Notes: a model not told the origin generated them from the sequence alone. 54,802 bases of DNA from JAMIFN01 sp035906235 (GCA_035906235.1 JAMIFN010000082.1:1-54802), one strand, 5' to 3'; shown: positions 6,453 through 15,267, numbered from the stretch's first letter. Numbers and translations are program-made.

Positions 6453-8852
6453 ATGAACGATAAAACCACAGCCTTGGTTTTGCCCTTTAACCAGTGCGGC
6501 ATGCACGATGTCGCCATTGTTGGTGGCAAAAATGCCAGTTTGGGCGAGATGATTGCCAAGATGCCAGGCAGCGTAAAGGTGCCTGATGGCTTTGCCACCA
6601 CTGCCCACGCTTACCGTGAATTTTTGGCGCACGATGGCTTGGCCACGCGCATCAATGCCTTGCTGGATGCGTTGGACGCAGACGATGTGAAAGCCTTGGT
6701 GGAAACTGGTGCCAAGATTCGCGCCATGGTTGAGGCGCAACCCTTTCCGCCTGCGCTGGAAGCGGCGATTCGCAGCAGCTACGCCGAGCTAGCGGGCGGC
6801 AACGCGCAGGCCAGTTTTGCCGTGCGTTCATCGGCCACGGCTGAAGATTTGCCTGATGCTTCTTTTGCTGGCCAGCAAGAAACTTTTTTGAATGTGCAGG
6901 GCAGCGCCGAGGTGCTGCACAAAATCAAAGAGGTGTTTGCCTCGCTGTATAACGACCGCGCCATCAGCTACCGCGTACACAAGGGTTTTGCCCATGCTGA
7001 TGTGGCGCTGTCGGCGGGCGTGCAGCGCATGGTGCGCAGCGATATCGGCGCGGCTGGGGTGATGTTCACCATCGACACCGAAAGCGGTTTTGACCAAGTG
7101 GTATTTATCACCAGCAGCTACGGCTTGGGCGAATCGGTGGTGCAGGGCGCAGTCAACCCTGACGAATTTTTTGTCCACAAACCCATGTTGGCTGCGGGCA
7201 AAAAAGCCGTGATTCGCCGTAGCCTGGGCAGCAAGCTCGAGCACATGGTTTACGCCAGCGCCGATGAACGCGCAGCCAGCGGCAAACTGGTCAAGGTGTT
7301 GGAAGTGCCGCTAGAGCAACGCAACCGCTACAGCCTGACAGACGCCGAGGTGGAACAACTGGCGCGCTACGCCGTATTGATTGAGCAGCACTATGGCCGA
7401 GCCATGGACATTGAATGGGGCAAAGACGGTGGCGATGGCCAGTTGTATATCTTGCAAGCCCGCCCCGAAACTGTGAAAAGCCAAAGCGCAGGCAAGGCCG
7501 AGCAGCGCTTTAAGCTCAAGCAACGCGGCACGGTGCTGACCGAAGGCCGCGCCATTGGGCAAAAAATTGGCACGGGCACGGTGCGCCTGGTCAGCGATTT
7601 GAGCCAAATGGACAGCGTGCAAGTGGGCGATGTGTTGGTCACCGACATGACCGACCCCAATTGGGAACCCGTGATGAAACGCGCCAGCGCGATTGTGACC
7701 AACCGGGGCGGGCGCACCTGCCACGCCGCCATCATTGCACGTGAGCTGGGCATCCCCGCCGTGGTGGGCTGTGGCGATGCCACGCAAACCCTGGCTGCGG
7801 GCAGCGTGGTAACGGTTAGCTGTGCCGAGGGCGATACGGGCTTTGTTTATGACGGCCTGCTAGCGATGGAAGTCAGCGAAGAAGCGGCCAGCACCAATCT
7901 GCCCGCTTTGCCCGCTAAATTGATGGTGAATGTGGGCAACCCGCAATTGGCCTTTGACTTTGCCCGCCTGCCCGCTGCAGGCGTGGGCTTGGCGCGGCTG
8001 GAATTCATCATCAACAACAATATCGGCGTACACCCCAAAGCGATTTTGGATTACCCCAATGTCGATGGCGCGCTGAAAAAAGCCATTGAATCGGTGGCGC
8101 GCGCGCACACTTCGCCACGGGCGTTTTATGTCGATAAAGTCGCCGAAGGCGTGGCCACCATTGCCGCCGCTTTTTGGCCGCGCCCCGTCATCGTGCGCCT
8201 GTCTGACTTTAAGTCCAACGAATACCGCAAGCTGATAGGCGGCAGCCGCTACGAACCTGAGGAAGAAAACCCCATGCTGGGCTTCCGTGGCGCGGCGCGC
8301 TATGTCAGCGCCGACTTCCAGCCCGCTTTTCAAATGGAATGCGAAGCCATCGCCCGCGTGCGTGGCGAGATGGGGCTGACGAATATCGAAGTCATGGTGC
8401 CCTTTGTGCGCACCGTGGGGCAGGCCAAAGCCGTGCATGATTTGCTGGCCAAATTTGGCCTGCCGCGTGGCCAAGGCGGTGCGGATGATCTCAAGCACAT
8501 CATGATGTGCGAGCTGCCGACCAACGCCCTGCTGGCCGATGACTTTTTGCAGTATTACGACGGCTTTTCTATCGGCTCTAACGACCTGACGCAACTCAGC
8601 CTAGGGCTGGACCGCGACAGCGGCATGGAACTGCTGGCGGCTGATTTTGACGAGCGCGACCCCGCTGTGCGCAAGCTCATTGCCATGGCCATTACGGCCT
8701 GCCGAGCCCAGGGCAAATACATAGGCATCTGTGGCCAAGGCCCCAGCGATCACCCCGATTTGGCCAAATGGTTGTTGGAGCAGGGCATCAGCTCCATCTC
8801 GCTCAACCCCGACACCTTGCTCGCGACTTGGCGCGGTTTGTTGGTGGGATAA
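6453..8852 (+). CDS. ppsA: Phosphoenolpyruvate synthase
   Basis: A 799-residue cytoplasmic enzyme converting pyruvate, ATP and water to PEP, AMP and phosphate for gluconeogenesis. The N-terminal ATP-grasp domain has GGKNASLGEM and AVRSSATAEDLPDASFAGQQETFLN. The swivelling phosphohistidine domain carries GGRTCHAAIIARELGIPAVVG with the catalytic histidine near residue 423. The C-terminal TIM barrel has GSNDLTQL and IGICGQGPSDHPD. Length and order match the family (about 790 residues). The ATG at 6453 is chosen because the conserved segment LPFNQCGMHDVAIVGGKNASLGEM follows at once. A strong hairpin ends the transcript. Confidence 0.96.
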   Translation: MNDKTTALVLPFNQCGMHDVAIVGGKNASLGEMIAKMPGSVKVPDGFATTAHAYREFLAHDGLATRINALLDALDADDVKALVETGAKIRAMVEAQPFPPALEAAIRSSYAELAGGNAQASFAVRSSATAEDLPDASFAGQQETFLNVQGSAEVLHKIKEVFASLYNDRAISYRVHKGFAHADVALSAGVQRMVRSDIGAAGVMFTIDTESGFDQVVFITSSYGLGESVVQGAVNPDEFFVHKPMLAAGKKAVIRRSLGSKLEHMVYASADERAASGKLVKVLEVPLEQRNRYSLTDAEVEQLARYAVLIEQHYGRAMDIEWGKDGGDGQLYILQARPETVKSQSAGKAEQRFKLKQRGTVLTEGRAIGQKIGTGTVRLVSDLSQMDSVQVGDVLVTDMTDPNWEPVMKRASAIVTNRGGRTCHAAIIARELGIPAVVGCGDATQTLAAGSVVTVSCAEGDTGFVYDGLLAMEVSEEAASTNLPALPAKLMVNVGNPQLAFDFARLPAAGVGLARLEFIINNNIGVHPKAILDYPNVDGALKKAIESVARAHTSPRAFYVDKVAEGVATIAAAFWPRPVIVRLSDFKSNEYRKLIGGSRYEPEEENPMLGFRGAARYVSADFQPAFQMECEAIARVRGEMGLTNIEVMVPFVRTVGQAKAVHDLLAKFGLPRGQGGADDLKHIMMCELPTNALLADDFLQYYDGFSIGSNDLTQLSLGLDRDSGMELLAADFDERDPAVRKLIAMAITACRAQGKYIGICGQGPSDHPDLAKWLLEQGISSISLNPDTLLATWRGLLVG

Positions 8853-8874
8853 AACGCACTGGCTCTGAACATGA

Positions 8875-8903
8875 AAAAACCGCTGCATAGGCAGCGGTTT
8901 TTT
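8875..8903. terminator. Bidirectional terminator between ppsA and the 226-residue gene
   Basis: Stem AAAACCGCTGC/GCAGCGGTTTT with a four-base loop, flanked by A and T runs. It serves ppsA on the plus strand and the convergent gene ending at 8927 on the minus strand. Confidence 0.88.
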
Positions 8904-8926
8904 GATCATCGTGCGTGGCTGAACTT

Positions 8927-9607
8927 TTAAGGCAAGGCAAGGTGACGGTTTTCTGCTTCCAAAACATCGGCTATGGTTTCATACAAAACCGAGCGGATGT
9001 GCACGGCATGGGCAGCGGATGAGGGCTCAGCATCTTCCCAATATGGCTTGTGGCTATTTTTTTTTGCGTCCCGAAAGGGCTGGCTGATGATCTGGGCTTG
9101 AATAGCCTCAGCAATTTTAAAGACGATACTCTTATCGCCCCTGCGCCCCCAACCGTCTTTTCCTGGATGAAAATCGGACGGCAATTTTTGGTTTGCCAAT
9201 ACCTTCTTCAGGCGCTGATGCAAGGGGATAGCACTGGAAAAATATGCCAAGGACGGGTGACCGAGTACGCTGGCATAGTCAGCGACGCTACACTCCATGA
9301 GCGCGTCTTCTACGCAATAAAAATAGCGTTTTCCATAGCGTATGACTTCTGCCCAGTAATCGTCGTAAGCTTCTTCAGGGAAGGGTAAAGCTTGCCCTAG
9401 CTTTACTGCCCGTAAAGCAGCAAAGTGCGCTCGACTGCTTGCAGAACCAGTGATGCGTATGCGGTGTATTTCTACACTAGGCGCGGGCCAATTTTCGGCT
9501 GTCCAAGTGGGAAGGTTATTATAGGATTCAAGGCTGCTTTTTGTGTTAGCTGCAGCACGGGCGCCAGCAATAGCGGCGACGATAGTATCAAAATCATGTT
9601 GATGCAT
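8927..9607 (-). CDS. Uncharacterised soluble protein
   Basis: A 226-residue protein with no signal peptide or membrane helix that I can see. It starts MHQHDFDTIVAAIAGA at 9607 with AGGAG nine bases upstream; an in-frame start 15 codons further up lacks a ribosome-binding site. Notable stretches are FPEEAYDDYWAEVIRYGKRYFY, rich in aromatics and acids, and DFHPGKDGWGRRGDKS. I do not recognise the family. It stands alone between two terminators, so the neighbours give no hint of function. Codon use is slightly more AT-rich than the flanking genes. Confidence 0.7.
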   Translation of the reverse strand: MHQHDFDTIVAAIAGARAAANTKSSLESYNNLPTWTAENWPAPSVEIHRIRITGSASSRAHFAALRAVKLGQALPFPEEAYDDYWAEVIRYGKRYFYCVEDALMECSVADYASVLGHPSLAYFSSAIPLHQRLKKVLANQKLPSDFHPGKDGWGRRGDKSIVFKIAEAIQAQIISQPFRDAKKNSHKPYWEDAEPSSAAHAVHIRSVLYETIADVLEAENRHLALP

Positions 9608-9741
9608 GACAGACTCCTGTTTAGCGACTTTACCGATGGGTGAGGTACGCAATCTGGAACAAATCCACCTCGTCTATTCCATATGGAAATAGATGTGTGT
9701 TTATAGCATAGAAAAAACTGCCATTGAGATAAAGATAAGAA

Positions 9742-9788
9742 AAGGCAGGTTTCCCTCAAGAAACCTGCCTTAGTTGCTATAAAAAATA
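9742..9788 (-). terminator. Terminator built on a dispersed-repeat variant
   Basis: Arms AAGGCAGGTTTC and GAAACCTGCCTT (9742-9771) form a near-perfect hairpin followed by TTCTTAT on the minus strand. It lies two bases after the stop of the glycine-zipper gene. The sequence AAACCTGCCTTAGTTGCTAT is a variant of the dispersed repeat, so the repeat forms part of the terminator. Confidence 0.7.
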
Positions 9789-9790
9789 GA

Positions 9791-10291
9791 TTAAGAATGC
9801 TTTTTGGCTTTTGATTTGGTCGTGCGGCGCGGCGTGGGTTTGGGCGTGGGTTTGGGCGTGGGGCTGAAGCGTTTGACCAGCTCGCCTTTGTTATTGACTT
9901 CGACCTTGCTGTCTTTGCTAAAGCCGGGGTCGGTGTCGCTGGTGAATACGCGGGTTTCGCCCGTTTCCATTTTCACGCTAGTGACCCAAACCGTGTGTTT
10001 GCGCTGGTGTTTTTCAATTTCGCGGCCGGCGTAGGCGCCCGCAACTGCCCCGGCAATCGTGGCGGCAGTGTTGCCATCGCCTTTGCCCACTTGGTTGCCC
10101 AAGATGCCGCCAACCACCGCACCACCGACCGTGCCCAAGGCCGAGGCTTTGCCTTTTTGTTCTTCGGTATGGGTTTCTTGCACAAGGCCGCATTGGTCGC
10201 AGCGCGCTGCGAGAGCGCTGCCGCTGCTAACGAGTAGGCCGAGGCTGAGGAAGACGGGGGCAAGAGCGCGTGACAGAGGCGTTGTTTTCAT
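9791..10291 (-). CDS. Glycine-zipper 2TM-domain envelope protein
   Basis: A 166-residue exported protein. A signal peptide with AFAA-like cleavage region (SSGSALAA, about residues 22-29) is followed by a short cysteine pair (CDQCG), then the glycine zipper (GTVGGAVVGGILGNQVGKGDG and AATIAGAVAGAYAG, about 53-90) of the SlyB/17-kDa antigen superfamily. The tail is a low-complexity TPKPTPKPTPRR segment and a lysine-rich end. The first cysteine is not in a lipobox, so it is probably periplasmic or outer-membrane associated rather than a lipoprotein. The ATG at 10291 has AGGAG upstream. The function is not known precisely; relatives affect envelope integrity. Confidence 0.8.
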   Translation of the reverse strand: MKTTPLSRALAPVFLSLGLLVSSGSALAARCDQCGLVQETHTEEQKGKASALGTVGGAVVGGILGNQVGKGDGNTAATIAGAVAGAYAGREIEKHQRKHTVWVTSVKMETGETRVFTSDTDPGFSKDSKVEVNNKGELVKRFSPTPKPTPKPTPRRTTKSKAKKHS

Positions 10292-10363
10292 GGATTAACT
10301 CCTGGTTAAAGATGAGCCATGATAGCGCCGCGCAAAGAAAAAATCGCCTCTGCGGCTGAAAAA

Positions 10364-11614
10364 TTAGCGTACGAGCAACAAGGTGTTGAGGCCGCGATAA
10401 GCCAGGTTGCTGTGGTCCCAATCGGCGCTTGCTGCCGTTGCTGCCAGCCGCAGCTGTGGCCAGCGCTGGCTGATGTGGGTCAGGGTGATTTCCGCTTCCA
10501 TTTGCGTCAGCGCGGCGCCTATGCAGACATGGGCGCCTGAGCCAAAAGCCAGCGAAGCCACGCTGCTGCGGGCGATGTCAAGCTGCTCGGCCTGCGGGTA
10601 GCGCTGCGCGTCGCGGTGCGCGGCGGCGATGCAGGCCAATACTAAATCGTTGCGCTTGATGGCTTGGCCAGCAAATTCAAAATCTGCACGCGCGCGCCGC
10701 CCTGTGTATTGCACGGGCGGCTCATAGCGCAGCAGCTCGCGCACGGCGTTGGCGGCCAGTGCGGGCTGGGTTTGCAGCAGTTGCCACTGCGCGGGGTTTT
10801 CGAGCAAGCGCAACACGCCCGTGCCCAGCAGGTGGCGCGTGGTTTCATGCCCGGCAAACAGCAGCATGGCGCTTTGCGCAATCAACTCGGCTTCGTCGAT
10901 GTCGCCCTCGGCCTGGGCTTGCGCCAGGCGCGCCAAGAGGCTGCCGGCAGCTACGCGCCCTTGGGTAAAAGCGCGGCTGAAGAAAGCCGCCATTTGCATG
11001 ATGCTGCGCTGCGCGGCGCGCCAGTGGCTTTTATCGGCCAAGGGCAGGCCAATAAAAACGGCCAAATCACGCGACCATTGCATGAACTGCGCGTGCTCGG
11101 CCTCGTGCACATCTTGCAAGCCCAAAAAGCGCACGATGACGGCGGCGGGCAAGGGCCGGGCAAAGTGGGCAATCCAGTCGAAGGGCTGGGCGGCAGGGGC
11201 GCTGGCTTCGACGGCGGCGCAGCGCTCGGCTACGGTTTGTTCGATATAGGCACGCAGGTTTTCTAATTCGCTGGGCTTGAAAAAAGGCTGCATGATGCCG
11301 CGCAGACGCTGGTGCTGCGGCGCATCCACAAAAAGCATGGCGCGGGCAAAGAGGCGCTGAAAGGCTTGGTGGCCCCGGCTGGCACCCGCTTCTGCGGCGG
11401 TTTCATCGGGGTCGCTCACGCTGCCAACCCAGCCGCCTGTGCGCGCGGCAGAAAAGCGCTGGGCATCGCGCAGCACTTGCTCGCACAAGGCGTAGTCGCT
11501 CACCACCCAAGCACCGCCAAAAAAATCCTCGCGCCAGTGCACGCCGCGCCCCGCCGCCGCCTCTTGCCACAGGGCATAAGGGGCTTGGTGGTAGGCGGCA
11601 AAGTCTTGGAACAT
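10364..11614 (-). CDS. Cytochrome P450
   Basis: A 416-residue soluble bacterial P450. The I-helix AGHETTRHL carries the oxygen-activating threonine, the K-helix ELLRYEPPVQ holds the ExxR motif, and the haem-binding loop FGSGAHVCIGAALTQME has the thiolate cysteine near residue 363. Length is normal for soluble class I enzymes, which need a ferredoxin and a reductase; a ferredoxin pair and an FNR-like flavoprotein are encoded 3 kb away, but a link is only a possibility. The substrate cannot be told. The gene is transcribed alone. Confidence 0.94.
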   Translation of the reverse strand: MFQDFAAYHQAPYALWQEAAAGRGVHWREDFFGGAWVVSDYALCEQVLRDAQRFSAARTGGWVGSVSDPDETAAEAGASRGHQAFQRLFARAMLFVDAPQHQRLRGIMQPFFKPSELENLRAYIEQTVAERCAAVEASAPAAQPFDWIAHFARPLPAAVIVRFLGLQDVHEAEHAQFMQWSRDLAVFIGLPLADKSHWRAAQRSIMQMAAFFSRAFTQGRVAAGSLLARLAQAQAEGDIDEAELIAQSAMLLFAGHETTRHLLGTGVLRLLENPAQWQLLQTQPALAANAVRELLRYEPPVQYTGRRARADFEFAGQAIKRNDLVLACIAAAHRDAQRYPQAEQLDIARSSVASLAFGSGAHVCIGAALTQMEAEITLTHISQRWPQLRLAATAASADWDHSNLAYRGLNTLLLVR

Positions 11615-11667
11615 GGTGAAAACGGCAGGGTGGGATGAGGGTTTTTAAGGGTGTTTTTGCAGAAAGT

Positions 11668-11700
11668 GCCCGCAAAACTTGCCTGAGTAGCTATTGAAAA
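11668..11700 (+). repeat. Dispersed repeat, AACTTGCCTGAGTAGCTAT copy
   Basis: Forward copy, slightly diverged, 53 bases upstream of the divergent P450 start. Here the AGCTAT end points away from the gene, the one exception to the orientation seen for other copies. Confidence 0.65.
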
Positions 11701-11950
11701 TATAGCTTTTGGCAGGCCAGCGTTGCAGGCCAGCGCTGTAGGTCATTTTTGCCTTGGGCTGCTGGCGCTATGCGGGCTGGGTTGCAGAGGATGGGGCATT
11801 TTACCCCCAGCTCGGCCGGTTCAGCTGGGGTAAACCCGAGCATCGCAGGCGCGGGCGCGTTTCACGCCGGGCTAGGCTGGCGCAGCGCGGATTTGCCGGT
11901 ATTTCGATAGCAAACAAGCGGCAGCGGCTAGGCGTTGCCGGCATGAGCCC

Positions 11951-12175
11951 GCGCGCTTTGTACACAGCACGGCAGGAAGTGCTGCTGTGAAACCCGCATG
12001 CGCTTTGCATCCCCTGCTATGCATTTAAATGTTGGCTAAGTTATTGATTTTGTTGATTTATTGGCGCTGCTCGAAAAAGTGGCAGGGCGCTGCAAGCCTT
12101 GTATTTAGGGGCTTAGCGCAGGGTTTGCAGAATTTATCCACACTTTTATCCACAGATTTTTGGGGTATCGTGCGC
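11951..12175 (+). repeat. DnaA-box repeat unit A
   Basis: Contains TTGTACACA (11958-11966), the conserved block TAAGTTATTGATTTT near 12040, a CTGCTCGAAAAA block, and two perfect DnaA boxes TTATCCACA at 12134-12142 and 12146-12154. The unit is similar to B and C over its whole length, with small indels. Confidence 0.7.
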
Positions 12176-12344
12176 GGCATTCATAAATCAGTCACTTAGC
12201 GCACATTCCCCTAAAAAACTGCGCAAACGCCTTGAAGTGAAACCCCGCTGGGTGCTAGGGCTGGCGCTTAGTCGGAATGGAGGAGGCGAGGCATCCAATT
12301 GGACAAAAATCAGGGGACAGGCTGCCCGCGGGCTGCGCCAGCGG

Positions 12345-12550
12345 GCTGGGGCGCTTGTGCACAGAAAGTGGTCAGTTGCTGCGTGCCGCATTTTTTGCGG
12401 GTATTTAGTTCTAAGTCTTTGATTTTATTGGAATTGCTGCACTGCACGAAAAACAGGCAAAGCGTGTAAGCCCTTGTATTGATTGGTTTTGTGGCAGCCA
12501 TGCAAAGTTTATGCACATTTTTATCCACAGATTCTTGGGGCAAGGTGGGC
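12345..12550 (+). repeat. DnaA-box repeat unit B
   Basis: Contains TTGTGCACA (12355-12363), TAAGTCTTTGATTTTATTG, CTGCACTGCACGAAAAA, then TTATGCACA (12509-12517) and TTATCCACA (12521-12529), again exactly 12 bases apart. Confidence 0.7.
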
Positions 12551-12589
12551 AAGGGGGGAAAACGCCGCTCAAGTCGCGCTCAAGACCCA

Positions 12590-12800
12590 GGCTCGGCCTT
12601 TGTACACAGCCGCGTTGCAAATGCTGTGCAGCGCTTGCATGGCGTTTTTGAGCCAGAGAATGCCATCTAAGTGATTGATTTTATTGAATATGCTGCACTG
12701 CACGAAAAAGCAGCAATGCGCGCAAAGCCTTATGCAGACTGGCTTTGCGCGGCGTGTGCAAAGTTTATGCACATTTTTATCCACAGGATTTGGGAGCAAG
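12590..12800 (+). repeat. DnaA-box repeat unit C
   Basis: Contains TTGTACACA (12600-12608), TAAGTGATTGATTTTATTG, CTGCACTGCACGAAAAA, then TTATGCACA (12765-12773) and TTATCCACA (12777-12785), 12 bases apart. Its right end almost touches the stop codon of the TauE-like gene. Confidence 0.7.
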
Positions 12801-12812
12801 GGCGCACCGGCC

Positions 12813-13625
12813 TTATTGCGTGATGCCTTTGTAGAGCATATAGCTGGCCAAGGCATACAAAAGCAGGGCAAAAATGCGTTTGAGCGGGCGCACATCCAGC
12901 GCGTGTGCCAGGCGCGCCCCGATAGGCGCGGTGAGTACGCTGCACGAGACCAAGGTGAACAAAGCTGGCAGCCAGATATAGCCTAGCGAATATTCGGGGC
13001 GGCCAGCCAGCCCCCAGCCGCTGATGGCATAGCCTATGCCGTTAAACAGGGCAATGGGCAGACCCAGGGCGGCCGATGTGCCCACCGCAATATGCATGGG
13101 CACATTGCACCAGGTCATAAAGGGCACGCTGATAAAGCCGCCGCCTGCGCCCACCAAGCCCGATAAAAAGCCTATGCCCGTGCCCGCTGCCACGCGCCCT
13201 GTGGTGCCCGGCATGGTGCGCCCGGCCTTGGGTTGGCGCCCTAGCAGCATTTGCGTGGCCGAGAACAGGACAAAGACGCCAAAAATCAGCGCCAGCCATT
13301 GGCCTTTTAGCAGGCTAAACACGCCCAGGCTGGCCAGCAAAGCACCCAGCAAAATACCGGGGGCGATGCTGCGCACATAGTCCCAGCGCACCGCGCCGCG
13401 CAGGTGATGGGCGCGCTGGCTGCTGATAGAGGTAAAAACAATGGTGGCCATGCCGGTGGCGATGCCCATTTTGACGGCCACATCGAGCGGTACGCCACGA
13501 TGAGTGAGCATGGCGGTAAGAAAAGGCACCAGCACCATGCCGCCGCCTACGCCTAAAAGCCCCGCCATCAGGCCGCCAGCGGCGCCTAAAACCAGTAATT
13601 GGGCAATGAGTTCGAGGCTTAACAT
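12813..13625 (-). CDS. TauE/SafE family sulfite/organosulfur permease-like protein
   Basis: A 270-residue inner-membrane protein with about eight hydrophobic helices and two copies of the family's glycine-rich loop: GLLGVGGGMVLVPFL near residue 24 and GLVGAGGGFISVPFM near 160. Family members export sulfite, sulfoacetate or related anions, but many are unassigned. It is transcribed alone toward the DnaA-box repeat region. A dispersed repeat lies 17 bases upstream of the start, and no clear ribosome-binding site is present between. Confidence 0.9.
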   Translation of the reverse strand: MLSLELIAQLLVLGAAGGLMAGLLGVGGGMVLVPFLTAMLTHRGVPLDVAVKMGIATGMATIVFTSISSQRAHHLRGAVRWDYVRSIAPGILLGALLASLGVFSLLKGQWLALIFGVFVLFSATQMLLGRQPKAGRTMPGTTGRVAAGTGIGFLSGLVGAGGGFISVPFMTWCNVPMHIAVGTSAALGLPIALFNGIGYAISGWGLAGRPEYSLGYIWLPALFTLVSCSVLTAPIGARLAHALDVRPLKRIFALLLYALASYMLYKGITQ

Positions 13626-13642
13626 GGGCTAAAGCTTTATCA

Positions 13643-13690
13643 AAAATAGGAGCTGCTCAGGCAGGTTTTTCGGCCTAAAACGGCTAAAAC
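13643..13690 (-). repeat. Dispersed repeat upstream of the TauE-like gene
   Basis: Full-length copy reading AGCTGCTCAGGCAGG, then TTTTTCGGCCTAAAACGG on the plus strand. On the minus strand the AGCTCC end faces the TauE-like start 17 bases away. Confidence 0.8.
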
Positions 13691-13701
13691 ACACTTAAAA
13701 A

Positions 13702-14784
13702 TCAAAGCTGCTGCAAACGGCTTTGCAGCAAGGCGCTGCTGCTGGTGTATTGCAGGGGTGTGACGCGTTCGGGGGCGCAATAGGCCAGCGCTGCGTGGGC
13801 GGCTAAGGTTGCTTCGTGAAAGGCGCAGGCAATCAGTTTGAGCTTGCCTGGGTAGCTGATGACATCCCCTATGGCAAACACCCCAGGCAAATTGCTCGCC
13901 ATGGTGGCGGGATGGACGGGCAGTTGGCGGCGCTCGAGCTGCAAGCCCCATTCCGCCAGTGGCCCCATCTTGGGCGACAAGCCCAGCAGCAGGCCCAGGC
14001 GCGTGCAGGGCAGGGTGGCGGCGCTGCCGTCTGGCTGTAAAAGTTGCAGGCTTTGCAGTTGCCCCGTGTGCTCGGGCGGGCTGCCCAAGCCTTGGATGAT
14101 GCCTGCTTGAAAGCGCATGGCGCCTTGCGCCAGCAATTGTTCCAAACGCGTTTGCACGGCGGGGCTGGCAGCCAGTTGCGTGCGGCGGTGGTTTAGCGTG
14201 ACGCTGGCGGGCAGACCGCTTTGCGCCAGATCGCAAGCCCAGTTCACGGCTTCATCCTCTTCGCCCACGATGACAACTGTTTGCTGCGCAAAATCTGCCG
14301 CCTGCCCTGGGCGGTAGTGCAGGCTGTTGCTCAGCGCATCTAGGCCTTTAAGGCTGAGGCTGCGCGGCACAAAAGCCCCGACACCCGCGCTCAAGATGAT
14401 GCAGGGGGCGATGAAGGTTTGCCCCGTATTGCTGCGGATGCGGTAGCGGTTTTGTTCGGGCAGGCGCTCGATTTTCTCGATCAGCTGCCCCAGATGCAGG
14501 CGCTGGCTCAGGGGGGCAAAGGCGCGAATTTGCGCCAGCTGCGCCAGCAAGCCTTCAGCCAATTGCGCGCCTGTGGTGCGCGCCATGCCGGGGATGTCGT
14601 ACACGCCTTTATCGGCATAAAGCGCTTGGCATTGCCCGCCGACTTCGGGCAGAGCGTCGATCAGCTGCGCGTCCAGCCCGAGCAGACCCAGCTGAAAGGC
14701 CGCGTACAGGCCAGCTGGCCCCGTGCCGATGACCAGCGCATCAGTGTGGATGGGGACGGGGGCGGCTGAGGCTGAGGTGTTCAT
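13702..14784 (-). CDS. FAD-dependent ferredoxin reductase-like oxidoreductase (thioredoxin-reductase fold)
   Basis: A 360-residue flavoprotein. The FAD-binding GTGPAGLYAAFQLGLLGL is near residue 20, GGQCQALY follows, and the C-terminal FAD motif is GVFAIGDVISYPGKLKLI, as in type-2 (YumC-like) ferredoxin-NADP reductases. The second Rossmann motif, normally GGGDSA, reads VIVGEEDEAVNWA here, so NADPH binding may be altered. There is no CxxC redox pair, which excludes thioredoxin reductase. The ATG at 14784 is chosen because the FAD domain follows closely. It lies 100 bases downstream of two ferredoxin genes in the same direction, suggesting a partner relation. Confidence 0.85.
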   Translation of the reverse strand: MNTSASAAPVPIHTDALVIGTGPAGLYAAFQLGLLGLDAQLIDALPEVGGQCQALYADKGVYDIPGMARTTGAQLAEGLLAQLAQIRAFAPLSQRLHLGQLIEKIERLPEQNRYRIRSNTGQTFIAPCIILSAGVGAFVPRSLSLKGLDALSNSLHYRPGQAADFAQQTVVIVGEEDEAVNWACDLAQSGLPASVTLNHRRTQLAASPAVQTRLEQLLAQGAMRFQAGIIQGLGSPPEHTGQLQSLQLLQPDGSAATLPCTRLGLLLGLSPKMGPLAEWGLQLERRQLPVHPATMASNLPGVFAIGDVISYPGKLKLIACAFHEATLAAHAALAYCAPERVTPLQYTSSSALLQSRLQQL

Positions 14785-14885
14785 CGGGCAAGCTGGTGGC
14801 AGATCAAAAAACAAAGGGCTTGCACATGGCAAGCCCCGAGTGTATGCAAGCGGGCGGCCTGTGAGCCTGCCGTGCTGCGGCGCAA

Positions 14886-15215
14886 TCAACGCTCCAGGTA
14901 TTGGAGCTTGCCTTTGACTTCGGCCCATTTTTCGTGATCGGGCAAGGGGTCTTTCTTTTTGCTGATCATGGGCCAAACCCCTTCTTTAGAGATATCGGCG
15001 TTGAGTTTTTCGAACTCTTTTTGATCGGCCGGTAAGTCGATATCGGCGTAGATGGCGCTGACAGGGCACTCGGGCACGCAAACGGCGCAATCGATGCACT
15101 GCATGGGGTCTATCACCAGCGTGTTGGGGCCTTCTAAAAAGCAATCAACTGGGCAAACATCGACGCAGTCGGTGTATTTGCATTTGATACAGGCTTCGGT
15201 TACTACGAAAGTCAT
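14886..15215 (-). CDS. fdxA: FdxA-type 7Fe ferredoxin (copy 1)
   Basis: A 109-residue ferredoxin. The N-terminal cluster motif CIKCKYTDCVDVCPVDCF and the second motif CIDCAVCVPECPVSAIY bind a [3Fe-4S]/[4Fe-4S] pair as in FdxA/Azotobacter ferredoxin I. The C-terminal tail (KLNADISKEGVWPMISKKKD) is typical of proteobacterial FdxA. It is the better match to the housekeeping copy. It transfers electrons in the cytoplasm; partners here may include the adjacent flavoprotein. A paralogue lies 52 bases upstream. Confidence 0.93.
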   Translation of the reverse strand: MTFVVTEACIKCKYTDCVDVCPVDCFLEGPNTLVIDPMQCIDCAVCVPECPVSAIYADIDLPADQKEFEKLNADISKEGVWPMISKKKDPLPDHEKWAEVKGKLQYLER

Positions 15216-15267
15216 GGCAAGGTACTCTGAAAATAAAAGTAGGGGGCGGCTCTGGGCGGCGGCTGGC

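Larger units (their letters stand above)
11706..12812. other. 1.1-kb gene-free region with three DnaA-box repeat units
   Basis: No convincing coding frame exists on either strand. The region holds three imperfect direct repeats of about 210 bp (described separately), each with a pair of DnaA-box-like 9-mers 12 bases apart and a third related 9-mer near its left end. AT-rich blocks (TTGATTTTATTG-like) lie inside each unit. It is not next to dnaA, dnaN or rpmH, so it is not the canonical Burkholderiales chromosomal origin arrangement. A DnaA-binding or titration locus, or a relic plasmid origin, are the ideas that fit. Confidence 0.6.

Noticed and set aside
11754..12670. Several 60-80 codon frames in the repeat region
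   Set aside because: No ribosome-binding sites, low-complexity composition, and the frames are not conserved among the three repeat units.
11951..12800. Chromosomal oriC in the usual sense
   Set aside because: dnaA, dnaN, rpmH and parAB are absent nearby; DnaA boxes alone do not prove an origin, so only a DnaA-binding locus is proposed.
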